From Xestospongia muta (Eukaryota > Porifera > Demospongiae > Haplosclerida > Petrosiidae): a stretch of DNA of 64,000 nt. Positions 53,601 to 63,202 of this stretch are shown here, one piece after another (within the stretch, counting starts at the first letter, position 1; the number at the start of each line of letters is the position of its first letter). A program made the position numbers and the translations under genes. The notes under the pieces are model-generated. The model was not told the DNA's origin, did no database searches, and saw only the letters and a program-made list of their open reading frames with translations. The stretch spans positions 20,895,745 to 20,959,744 of the forward strand of contig OY848917.1 of assembly GCA_963693285.1 (NCBI GenBank), read 5' to 3'.

Positions 53601-55254
53601 ATAGCTACAATATGCTTAAAATATAGGTAGAGAAACAACTAAGCAAAAAGATTCGAGTATTATTAGTGATACCCAATGTCGTATCACACACAGTTAGGGT
53701 TAATAAAATTCATTGCTGATATAGCTATCAGCTGTTAAAGGATGCACTTTAATGTCATTTGTGGCTTTCGTAAGCTCCAATTACAATATAATGAATACAA
53801 TTGCAAATGTGAATATATATAGATACCACACAATCTAAAACAATTATGGTACACCCTTACAAGCTTCCCATCATAGCTATTAAAGACTATTAATCATAAT
53901 AAAAACAATAGGGTAACTAAATAACAACTTTCAATTCAAATGACTTAGAATTAATATTACATTATATCACACTTACCAACTATTACATTTTAAACAAAAT
54001 ATTCAAATGACAAGTCATCACACCAACATAAATGTGAAAAATAAAACAATAGAGTAAACAAAATCACAACAACACATTCAATATACTTAAAATTTATACT
54101 ACATTATATCAAAATTATATCCTATTATATTGTAAAGGACACATTCAAATAAGTGCTTACAAAAACATAAATGTGGAAATGAAACAATACAGTAAACAAA
54201 ATGATAATAACTCATACTAGAATATAGCTACAATATGCTCAAAATACAGGTAGAGAAACAACTTAGCAAAAAGATTCGAGTATTATTAGTGATACACAAT
54301 GTCATATCGCACACAGTTAGGGTTAATAAAATTCATTCCTAATATAGCTATCAGCTGTTAAAAGATGCACTTTAATGTCATTTGTGGCTTTCGTAAGCTC
54401 CAATTACAATATAATGAATAAAATTGCAAATGTGAATATATATAGATACCACACAATCTAAAACAATTATGGTACACCCTTACAAGCTTCCCATCATAGC
54501 TATTAAAGACTATTAATCTTAATAAAAACAATAAGGTAACTAAATAACAACTTTCAATTCAAATGACTTAGAATTAATATTACATTATATCACACTTACC
54601 TTCTATTATATTTTAAACAACATATTCAGATGACAAGTCATTACACCAACATAAATGTGAAAAATAAAACAATAGAGTAAACAAAATCACAACAACACAT
54701 TCAATATACTTAAAATTTATACTACATTGTATCAAAATTATATCTCATTATATTGTAAAGGATACATTCAAATAAGCACTTACAAAAACATAAATGTGGA
54801 AATGAAAACAATACAGCAAATAAAATAACAACAACTCGTTCAATAAGCTCAAAATTCATACTAGAATATAGATATAATATTCTTAAAATACAGGTAGAGA
54901 AACAACTTAGCAAGAAGATTCAAGCATTATTAGTGATACCCAATGTCATATCGCACACAGTTAGGGTTAATAAAATTCATTGCTAATATACATATCAGCT
55001 GTTAAAAGATGAACAACCCTTACAAGCTTCCCATCATAGCTATTAAAGACTATTAATCTTAATAAAAACAATAGGGTAACTAAATAAAAACTTTCAATTC
55101 AAATGACTTAGAATTAATACTACATTATATCACACTTACCGGCTATTATATTTTAAACAACACATTCAGATGACAAGTCATCGCACCAACATAAATGTGA
55201 AAAACAAAACAATAGAGTAAACAAAATCACAACAACACATTCAATATATTTAAA

Positions 55255-56082
55255 ATTCATCTTAATTCTCTTACATCCTCATTAATATAATCTTAACTAA
55301 TTAAGGTATAAAAATGGCTTACTACTTCAAGCTCTGTAAAAACTACTACTTTCATTCTTAAACCACTTGAAATAAAACTTATAAAACCATATACCTTATG
55401 TAAAAACATAAATGTCTGTATAAAATAATTTTTAAAGTCTTCTAGTTTTATAATTATTTTGGCACAAACAGAACAATAACAAGAAAGAAGAAAAACATTG
55501 TGCTGCTCTTATACTGCTGCTACCACCTGCTTTATATATTTCTTAGAGTTAGGTAAAGTAGTCTTATATCGTTACCATATCTATGCTATATCTTCTCTAA
55601 TAGTTACTATCCATTCACATAACTTAAACAATACAGTTCATTTTCATCATCTCAATTACCTTAGTAACAACATTCACATCGACATTATGCTTGAGAAATA
55701 GTTCAACGATGTCTCTATGTCCATTAGAACTTGCATAATGAAGAGCTGCCCATCCTCTCTATTAGAAAAACACACAAACAATAAACTGTAAAGTGTAACT
55801 ACTAACACTCTATATTTCACTCTATATTTATAAAAATTCAAAGCTTAACAAATGATGCTTCAATTCATGTCCATTACTGCTATTTTGGTGTGTGCATCTC
55901 AACTGATTATTGGAAAATTATCAAAAAGTGATCTCTATACATTTGATGGTGTCCAATAACAATAGGTAGGAAAACTAGTTAACAAACATGTTATAAAAAC
56001 AAATAACATTTTTTCAAATATTGTATTAAAGTCGTTGCATCCTCTTCTATTTCTAACATTCATCATATTTGGCATATTTGTA
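55255..56082 (-). repeat. Ankyrin intron module, copy 3 (contains exon 3)
   Basis: Nearly identical to 36320-37147. It breaks off near 56080, just before the position where exon 4 would follow in copy 2. Confidence 0.85.
55660..55758 (-). CDS. Exon 3, ankyrin repeat (type RGWAALHY)
   Basis: A 99-bp phase-0 exon encoding exactly one 33-residue ankyrin repeat (RGWAALHYASSNGHRDIVEL and onward, ending VVTK). Acceptor CTAATAG, donor GTAATTGA. It is almost identical to the exon at 36725-36823, and the surrounding intron sequence is duplicated with it. Confidence 0.8.
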
Positions 56083-56107
56083 GATCTTAATAATAAAATA
56101 GACTTAC

Positions 56108-56200
56108 TTCATCTGTAGTATATATATCAGCTCCTCTAACAAGAATGTCTTTTACTCCTGACAAATCTCCTTCCTTAGCAAATTTAATTAGACTGTTATT
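56108..56200 (-). CDS. Exon 2, N-cap ankyrin unit
   Basis: This 93-bp phase-0 exon sits between an AATAG acceptor and a GTAAGTCT donor. It encodes 31 residues beginning NNSLIKFAKEGDLSGVKDIL. The pattern (helix, KEGDLSGVKDIL, RGAD) is that of a first, capping ankyrin repeat. It closely resembles the unit encoded at 5566-5658. Confidence 0.75.
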
Positions 56201-58010
56201 CTATTGTAAAAACAAAAACACTAAATGTATTACTAAATGTAAACTAGCATTTCCGTAAACCTAAAGACACTTTTAAATAAATATTCCCAGCAACTTTTTA
56301 GTTTATTTATTTCAATGATATCTTGCATTATAAAAACTTGTACAAAACATAGAGCAGTACCTGCATCTAATCATTTAGTAATGAAATGTTTGTGTGTTAT
56401 ATCAAGAGAAACATCTTTAATAATGTACAAAAAGTTGTTTGACTCAGGGATATATATCAGGCTAAAAGCAAGCTAACTTACATCACTGAATTATCTTAAT
56501 TTATCATTTAATGTGTAAAAAACCTTGTGGCAATAACGTTACAGATATTCCATATAAATAATATTCTATAACTTGTCGATGTCTTATGCAGTATGGATAT
56601 GAGTATCATGTATGTACTTTACAAACTGTAAAAAGATAGAAAAGAATGTCATCAACTCAGATTTATACATTATCATCCATCCTTAATATTAACCATATAA
56701 TACTATGACATTTCATGAACTACAAGCTGTAATGTGAATTCCTGTCGAGCACATAAATCAGTATATTTGAGATAATTTTTTACTCATTTACGATCACATG
56801 TCTTCACTCAATATTACTTTTATACGTGAGTACTTCCGAGTTAAATTGTGAGACTGTTATTTTAACACCTGATAAAAAACTAGTTAATATTTTAACTACA
56901 TACTTTGCGGTATTGCTCAAAATGAATAACAAAGCGAAGGCAGTTTGACTATTGCAGTGTTATTGCGTCACTTTATAATCAACAAATAATATGTATATCT
57001 ATCTATCATTCTATATACATATATAGATAGATAGATATAGATATATATACAAATATATGTATAAACAATGCATGTATTGTTTGAGAATGACCAGGGCATC
57101 GATCAGGCACAACACCAATGTTTTCAATCGTGGTGAAATAAAGATGGCAAGCATTACATTTCATAAACATAAAGTTTGCTTGTACATTGTTGATTTTTAT
57201 ATATAGACTATATACAGTGCAAATATTTAAACTTGACTCACTTGAGACAACTATTATACACATTACAGAATGAAATTTATCAATGTGTATTAGCTATACA
57301 GTAAATTGATGTTTATAGTAAAATCTGCTAAATATATGTGCCTCAATAAATCTAAATTGTTCTACGGTATTGTATGTTTTTTTGCTATTTTTACAGTCTT
57401 CTAATAGAATAATGTATGCTTATGTCTATTTATGTTAACATAGCCAGTGTGATAGACCACTAATAGTTATCAACTATGATGTAACAAATATTTTTATTGA
57501 CAACTTTCAAATTTTACATGTAGTTTTAGGTATTCATTTTCAGTAATAATCATAAGTTATTAGAGTATACAAGTACCATGCATAGAAGTATGACAGTGTT
57601 GTATTACACAGCAGATAATCCATAAGAATCATTAGCTTTGAAAGCTTTGTAACACCTGCCATTGGGATTCTTTAACACAGGGTAAATTCTGGAGCAACAA
57701 GTAAATTTTTTTAAAGGTTTGTTTGTGGCAGACCTCTTTACCCTATAAAACAGAAACTACAAACTTTCTATTCACCTACAAGGTTACATGAATGTATAAT
57801 AAAGCTCTTAGAGAGACTGAAGCATACTCCTTTCTAATGTAGTTAGGTAGAACAATAATTAGACTAGACAGTACAACTATTAATATGATTAGAATATAAA
57901 AGCATGCAGTAATATCATAGGGACCACACTTATGTCCATGGAGTGACCCATCTATATACTCTATTTGACACAGTAATTAATACACAGCAATAGAACTATG
58001 ATGTACTTAC
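56201..58010 (-). other. Intron 1 with duplicated segments and a GATA microsatellite
   Basis: The 1.8-kb first intron holds a short (GATA)n-type repeat at about 56995-57050. Two segments recur right of the gene: 56880-57090 (direct copy at about 61085-61350) and 57060-57880 (inverted copy at about 61735-62590). On the minus strand 57080-57160 reads IENIGVVPDRCPGHSQ, but no gene can be supported. Confidence 0.55.
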
Positions 58011-58028
58011 CAATCTCCACTGGTCCAT
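58011..58028 (-). CDS. Exon 1, start codon of the ankyrin-Roc-COR-Death gene
   Basis: The exon encodes only MDQWRL and ends at a strong donor (GTAAGTAC) in phase 0. It joins in frame to the ankyrin N-cap exon at 56200. A start exon this short cannot be proved without RNA. It is supported by the phase match, the donor, the lack of another ankyrin exon upstream, and a promoter-like stretch just beyond it. Confidence 0.55.
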
Positions 58029-58190
58029 GATAACAGCTAAAGTGAGTAAATACAAAGACAACAATAATCAATAAGTCACAAGTTCTGAAGATCGTTAGCG
58101 ATTATGTCGTGTTACAACAATTGTCAGTTTAACATACATAAAAACATTTGTGTCTAATACCGTGGGCGGTTACCGGAAGTTAAAAGGCGT
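58029..58190 (-). promoter_or_regulatory. Putative promoter of the ankyrin-Roc-COR-Death gene
   Basis: Upstream of the ATG lies the only locally GC-richer stretch: GTGGGCGG at about 58163-58169 (GC-box-like), ACCGGAAGT at 58172-58180 (ETS core), and AGGCGTGG at about 58185-58192 (KLF-like). No TATA box is obvious. ETS-type sites are common in TATA-less animal promoters. Function here is inferred from position and motifs only. Confidence 0.4.
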
Positions 58191-59040
58191 GGTCATGTTT
58201 AGACGTTGCAAACCTTTGATGCCTCTTCGATAACTTCTGTATCTGAAAGATGCTTTGAAAAACACTGAAAAGATCTTATAGGTTTATTGTGAGACTTTTC
58301 TGGTAGCTGTAATATCTCTTTGAAAGCTATTGTTGAGCTCTTCTATATTCTGCGTTGTTATTTGTAAGATCTGACAGAGGTAAACGAGTACTTTTTTCTT
58401 TAAGCACTTTCCATGTGTTATATAAAATGTCTTCCTCCAAATCATTGCCTTAACGAAATCAAACTTTAAATTGCTTCATTGGGTCTTCACTAAGTCCTTC
58501 TAGTGTTGTTAGTGTTAGCTGTTTGGTAATGGACTGTTCTGTTGTCAAAGTCTCTCCATTTGTAGGCATACTAATTTGTGATGGTAGCAACTTTTGCTCA
58601 TCAATAGCTGTCCTATTTGGTGCATAATGCCTACTTTCTTGAAAACATTGACAATGATACTTGCGTTTAAAGAAGACAGATATGCTGTTCTTAAAACTTT
58701 GCAAAATAGTATAGTAAACAACTTTGGCTCCACAAGAAGCTAGCACCTTCCCAAATTTGGGGCACAATGAAAAGCCACTTTCGTCACAGTTCAAAACTCT
58801 AGCTGGGTTATTGATGGCTAAAATTTGCTTGCAGAGTTTTAGCAAATCCTATAGATGAACAACCAAGAAGAAACTGCACAAGTTCTTCCTCTTCAACATC
58901 ACTGAGGTATTTTGTTGGTCCACTAACAGATCGAAACATCGCTTTTCCAGTGAGGCGATCATGTAAAGTACTTTTCTGTACATTTTATTCTTTGACTGCT
59001 CTTCAGACAGACATACCACCCAATACTGCTAAATAAGCTT
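58190..59040 (-). pseudogene. Internally deleted pogo-type transposase remnant
   Basis: On the minus strand about 59030-58846 gives HTH and CENP-B-like motifs (KSTLHDRLTGKAMF, VEEEELVQFLLGCSSIGF), and 58845-58459 continues with VLNCDESGFSLCPKFGKVLA, the first catalytic Asp region. The second and third DDE motifs are absent. The frame jumps to a C-terminal part (DPMKQFKV, then a DLEEDILYNTW-like stretch) matching the EGYDLTSESRYNLW region of the intact transposase. It belongs to a related but different subfamily, has stops and is non-autonomous. Confidence 0.65.
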
Positions 59041-59382
59041 ACACAGTTACAAACTAAAAGAATTTACTATTGAATTGATACAGACAATAGTGGTGAATAA
59101 ATCAAGACCATCATAAGAAAAACACACTGTCTGACAGGGAGATTATTTTAATTTGTAACTTAGAAAGAAACAAATTGACTTACCGTAACAAATCGTGATA
59201 AAAAGTCAGGATAATTGCAGTTTTAGTCTGTTGTCGTGGCAAAAGATCCAATTCAGACTCTCCACGATGCCAAAAAACAGTAGGAGTAGTTGAATAGTTG
59301 TAAAACGTGTTGATTTCGAGATAGTCTTGGCTCAGTCGCGTTTTTAGAGTTCTCTATTTCTACCTGCGGTACGACGTTTTCA

Positions 59383-60166
59383 CTCAGCATTAGGCCTTGG
59401 AGGATTATGCTAGCATAATTTCGAGCATAATACGACACAAAAGCATTTAAGCATAATGCCAGCATAATAGAAGTGTTTATCATTAATTCAATTAATTATT
59501 CATTAATCACTTAATGACACTTATCAAATAATTGTAAATTACTACTACTGAGTACTGAGTCTGACAGTCTAGTGATTGTATTGAATCATTAATGCTACTT
59601 CTATGTAGTCTTCTAAAGCAGACTGCTGCTGTTCTGTGAATTTTTTTAACAATTAGAACACTCTCTACTGAAGCTGACGAAGATTGACAAAGTATAAGTT
59701 TCTTGCATGCATTTGCCCAGAATGGAACCTTGTTGGCATTTTTTCCCACCATACAAGTGTATTAACTTCTACTACATCTTCAGTTAATGCAAGATAGACT
59801 GGGAATCCAGACTTCAAGTCTTTTAGTGTTTGATCATTGTCAAGAAACTTAAAAGCACGAAGAGTATCTACTGATGAAGTATCTGGTTTTATATTGTTTA
59901 CCTTTGTTGGAATAAACAGTCGTGCTGATTTGAACAGCTGGACGCAATTCTAACTCAAATTTTTGATGGAAATAGTCATACCCTGGCTGTATGCATGCTT
60001 TAGCATAATCCAGAGTGCAGTGGTGTGATTTTAATTAATAATATTCGTGAGCATAACATGAGCATAATAGAATTTAGAAGGAGCATAATAGAGCTTCTTT
60101 CTGGGAATTGCTACGTAGCATAATAGAGCAATTTTGCAGCATAATCCGCCAAGGCCTACTCAGCAT
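59383..60166 (-). mobile_element. hAT-type DNA transposon, 768 bp, with 8-bp target duplication
   Basis: The element is 59391-60158. Both flanks carry CTCAGCAT (59383-59390 and 60159-60166). The terminal inverted repeats are TAGGCCTTGGAGGATTATGC against TAGGCCTTGGCGGATTATGC, with one mismatch in 21. An 8-bp target duplication is diagnostic of hAT. Both ends have many subterminal AGCATAAT motifs. It is an internally deleted copy that keeps part of the transposase gene. Confidence 0.88.
59507..60000 (-). pseudogene. hAT transposase C-terminal fragment
   Basis: From about 59995 on the minus strand, pieces in shifted frames read IQPGYDYFHQKFELELRPAV, then FKSARLF-like and PTKVNNIKPDTSSVD, SGFPVYLALTED, LVWWEK, and NKVPFWANACKKLILCQSSS. 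This order and the CQSSSASVE motif match the C-terminal dimerisation region of hAT transposases. At least two frameshifts and the missing N-terminal half make it inactive. Confidence 0.75.
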
Positions 60167-61080
60167 GTGCCAAACTCGTGTTTAATACGGACGAATATAC
60201 ATGCCATCATGGAAGACTGTTCTACTCTTTACTAGAACGCCTGGGTACGAGGCTAGGAAGACTGCTAATAAATTCAATAGAATCTGTAGAGGTTTAGTAG
60301 GACATTTGTTCACCAGTAGTTGCCAACAGTTTTGTTCCACCTTCAGTGAAAATAACCAAATGTACGACAATAAAATATTTTATCCAAACTTATTCTTCGC
60401 TTTCTGATCGTTAACGTTGTGCAGTGGCTAAGAACAAAGTTGAAAACATCTAGTGTTTACCTATCTATGAGCTGCATTTGTATGTGTCAGTTTCACTGTT
60501 TCTATTTTCTACTAAAGAGGTAAACGTCCTAATATACGTTCGTTTCCAAGCATCAATAGTTTACTCTGTCTGAATACCACTAATAAGAATGATGCTCACG
60601 TCAATTATAGTATACTGACACGCGAGACTACAGTAAGGAAACATACATCTCCCTGGAGTGACACTAGGAGAAAAAACTAAATTACATCTTACAACATTCC
60701 TGTATGCTGCCTGTGTGATACCGTTGGGCGCTGTAAGAATTGCTCCTATAAGAAATAAGGTAGACTCTGTGTGGATTATCAGCTGTGTCACCTGAGCCAG
60801 TGTGAAATGGTCCTCATTAAATTAAAGTCAAGAGAGAAAACAAAAGAGACAGTCAAACCCTCTTCTGACATGGAAAAGTCAGAAGTAAACCATACTGATA
60901 TGAACCCAGACGAATGTCTATTGGCGCCACCCTCTATGCACTCTTCATCATACAGCATGGAAGATTAGAACCAGAATGAAATCAATTCATGTCAAACTTT
61001 GTGAAACAAAGCATTCCATGTCCTCAGGATCATAATCTACCTTAATACTACTACTTAATACTATTAATACTTAATATTAC
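60167..61080. other. Intergenic, no supported gene
   Basis: Scattered short open frames only. The longest with protein-like composition starts at an ATG at 60807 and ends at 60968 (53 codons, rich in Lys, Ser and Met). It has no recognisable motif and no convincing splice context. Confidence 0.4.
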
Positions 61081-61084
61081 TGAA

Positions 61085-61360
61085 TAATTTAATTATATAC
61101 TTCAGGTTATTGTTCAAAATGAAAAACAAAATGAAAGTAATTTGGCTATTATAATGCTATTGTGTTACTTTACCAAACAATAAAATAGTGTGTTGTGTTT
61201 GTGTGTGTGTGTGTGGATATGTGTTACTGTACTAAACAATAAAATAGTGTGTTGTGTGTGTGTGTGTATACATATATATATATATACATATATACAAATA
61301 TACATACACAATGTATGTATTATTTGAGATTTTTTTGACGCTGACCATGGCACACATTTG
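61085..61360 (+). repeat. Direct copy of intron 1 segment with GT microsatellite
   Basis: Resembles 56880-57090 in the same orientation (ATTGCTCAAAATGAATAACA against ATTGTTCAAAATGAAAAACA). A (GT)n tract with the unit AAACAATAAAATAGTGTGTT appears twice (61175 and 61237), followed by an (AT)n tract. Confidence 0.6.
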
Positions 61361-61478
61361 AATGTGAAAATTCAAAATACTGTACTGTTTGGAAACTACC
61401 TCCTTTTTCCTTTACCAACCGACATTATGGTCTGTTAAAGTAATTGTTAGCATTAAAAATTTGTGTGGTCATAGGCAC

Positions 61479-61653
61479 TAGAGTACCGTGGGATATTACA
61501 GGACATGAAAAGAGTCAGAGAAATTAAGCCGAATGTTGTATCAATTATGTAGAGCAGGAATAGAAGTTATCGAGTTTTATAACAAGCATATTTGCAAAGT
61601 TTAAGCATAGCGGAACTGCCGGAACATGTCCTGTAATATCCCACGGTACTTTA
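61479..61653. mobile_element. 171-bp MITE with TA target duplication
   Basis: Element 61481-61651 is flanked by TA on both sides. The 27-bp terminal inverted repeats (GAGTACCGTGGGATATTACA plus GGACATG) differ at one position. It has no coding capacity. The TA duplication points to mobilisation by a Tc1/mariner or pogo-type transposase. The first five bases, GAGTA, match the termini of the intact pogo-type element. Confidence 0.85.
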
Positions 61654-61734
61654 GCACTTGCGCCACACATATTTTTAAAATTATTTTAACACCTCATAAT
61701 CACTAGTGACCTGCGGAAACTGTGACTTGTTGAT

Positions 61735-62590
61735 TATTGCTATCTTCAATCTAACTATTGTTCTACCTAACTCCATTAGAAAGGAGGATGCTTCAGTCTC
61801 TCTAAGAACTTTACTATACATAATATGTAACCATGCAGATGGCAAAAACCTTTTTTAAAATTTACATGTTCCCCCTTTATCATAATAATTGGATTGGACT
61901 TCAGAGTTTACCCTGTGTGAAAACCCCATGCCAGGTGTTACAAAGATTTAAAAAATTACATGATTCTTACAGATTAACTACTGTGTAATACAACACTGTT
62001 ATACTTCTGTGTGTGGTATTTGTATATTCTTATAACTTATGGTTATTAATTACTCACAATTGTATGCAATGTTTGGAGTGTCAATGAAAATATTTGTTAT
62101 ATCATAGTGGGTAACTATCAGTGGCCTATCAGACTGACTATGTTCACATAAAATAGACCTAGATATACAGTATCCTATTAGAAGACTGTGAAAATAGCAA
62201 TAAACATACAGCAGCTAAGAACAATTTAGCAATTAAATTTGAAGTGGGCATTGGTGGCTACTGTAAGTATCAAATGAATAAATGTATTATTTCAATATAG
62301 TGCTAAACCTTGAGGCACATAGAGTTAGCAGATTTTACTGTAAACGTGAATTTTCTGTATAGCTAATACACATTGCAAGATTAATTTTGTAATGTGCATA
62401 ATAATTCTCCCAACTTAGTCAAGTCTAAACATTCATGCTGTGGTCTATATGAAAAAAATCCTCAATGTACTTATAGATGCAAACTTGGGATTTGTGAATT
62501 GTAATATTCACCATCTTCATTCCACCATGATTGAAAACATGGGTGTTGTGCCAGATCCATGCCAACTTGAACACAGAATAAAAAGTCTAT
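61735..62590 (-). repeat. Inverted copy of 57060-57880
   Basis: The reverse complement aligns with intron 1 sequence. Anchors are TTGTTCTACCTAACTCCATT (61760) against the complement of 57840-57860, and GAAAACATGGGTGTTGTGCC (62532) against the complement of 57102-57121. The two arms are about 4 kb apart and flank the gene start. Confidence 0.7.
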
Positions 62591-62851
62591 CAACTATAAC
62601 TTAAGCTTAAATGCAGTTTTTGCAAAAGAAGTCAATTTCTTATAAGTTATTGTTATAGGCTGCAGTCTTATACAATTAAGGTGGTACAATTTATAACATG
62701 ACTCACATTCAATCCATACCATACATCATCACATTCATCATTATAAACTAAAGAAAGCAATAGAGGAAGAGGAGAAAGCTAAGAGAAATAATTAAAGACA
62801 CCAAAATACGAAACAAAAGGATAGTTAATAGCAACAACAACAAGAATAACA

Positions 62852-63202
62852 TCAACAAAACAAAGCACAAAGAGACAAAAACAGAAAGAAGTTAAGAAAG
62901 GGGATACAGATAACATATGTTGGTGCTTCTAAAAATTGTATGACTTCTGTACATGAAAGTTGCTTTGCAAGACATTGAAAAAATCTTACAGACTTCTTGT
63001 TTGCTGATAGCTGTACTATTTCTTTGAAAGTTAATGTTCGCTCTTTGATATTACTGTCTTGTTGTTCGTAAAATCTAACAGAGGTAAAAAGAGTCCTTGT
63101 TTTCTTTGAGCCTTTTATATGTGTCATATAAAATGTAAATTCAAGTAAATCATCAGATGTACACAATGTGATCTTTTCTTGATCATCCTTACCAGTTTCC
63201 AC
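62852..63202 (-). pseudogene. Pogo-type transposase C-terminal fragment (copy a)
   Basis: The frame reads DDLLEFTFYMTHIKGSKKTR and RTLTFKEIVQLSANKKSVRF. It aligns with the C-terminal segments at 58240-58450 and 63545-63740, which lie after the EGYDL-like part of the transposase. No true ATG begins it and no other domain is present, so I treat it as a relic. Confidence 0.45.

Larger units (their letters stand above)
37580..55258. repeat. Satellite array 2, class B units, with higher-order structure
   Basis: About 17.7 kb of class B units, some complete (about 620 bp) and some shortened by a jump from GGTACACCATTATATCC straight into the next unit. Shortened and complete units alternate in blocks. 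A 78-residue open frame repeats identically at 42476, 46344, 46848, 50094 and 52212. It is the satellite read twice on the minus strand and is not evidence of a gene. Confidence 0.9.
1..58028 (-). other. Gene span: ankyrin-Roc-COR-Death protein (15 exons seen, 3' end outside window)
   Basis: I joined 15 minus-strand exons by GT-AG sites. Together they give 3438 coding bases (1146 codons) with no stop and consistent phases. Domain order is N-cap ankyrin, then about ten further ankyrin units, a Roc GTPase (P-loop GNTGAGKS, DLAG, SRLD), a COR-like region and a Death domain. Known ROCO proteins are cytoplasmic GTPases whose Roc-COR pair dimerises. Ankyrin repeats usually bind partners and Death domains recruit adaptors, so a role in innate immune or apoptotic signalling is an inference. 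Two introns are 17-18 kb of satellite and another is 11.9 kb of nested transposons. The gene could instead be two genes: an N-cap-like ankyrin exon recurs at 5566-5658, and long introns separate it from the upstream exons. RNA evidence would decide. Confidence 0.72.

Noticed and set aside
20310..55258. CRISPR-like array
   Set aside because: Units are 600-650 bp with no short identical repeats separated by unique spacers, and the setting is a eukaryotic intron.
57006..57263. 85-residue minus-strand open frame in intron 1
   Set aside because: It overlaps a GATA microsatellite and a duplicated segment. The inverted copy at 61.7-62.6 kb does not keep the frame.
59253..59483. 76-residue minus-strand open frame
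   Set aside because: It crosses the left boundary of the hAT element, so it joins unrelated sequences.
60807..60968. 53-codon plus-strand open frame (MVLIKLKSREKTKE and onward)
   Set aside because: It has protein-like composition but no motif, no clear splice partner and no homologous copy in the window. It is too short to call.
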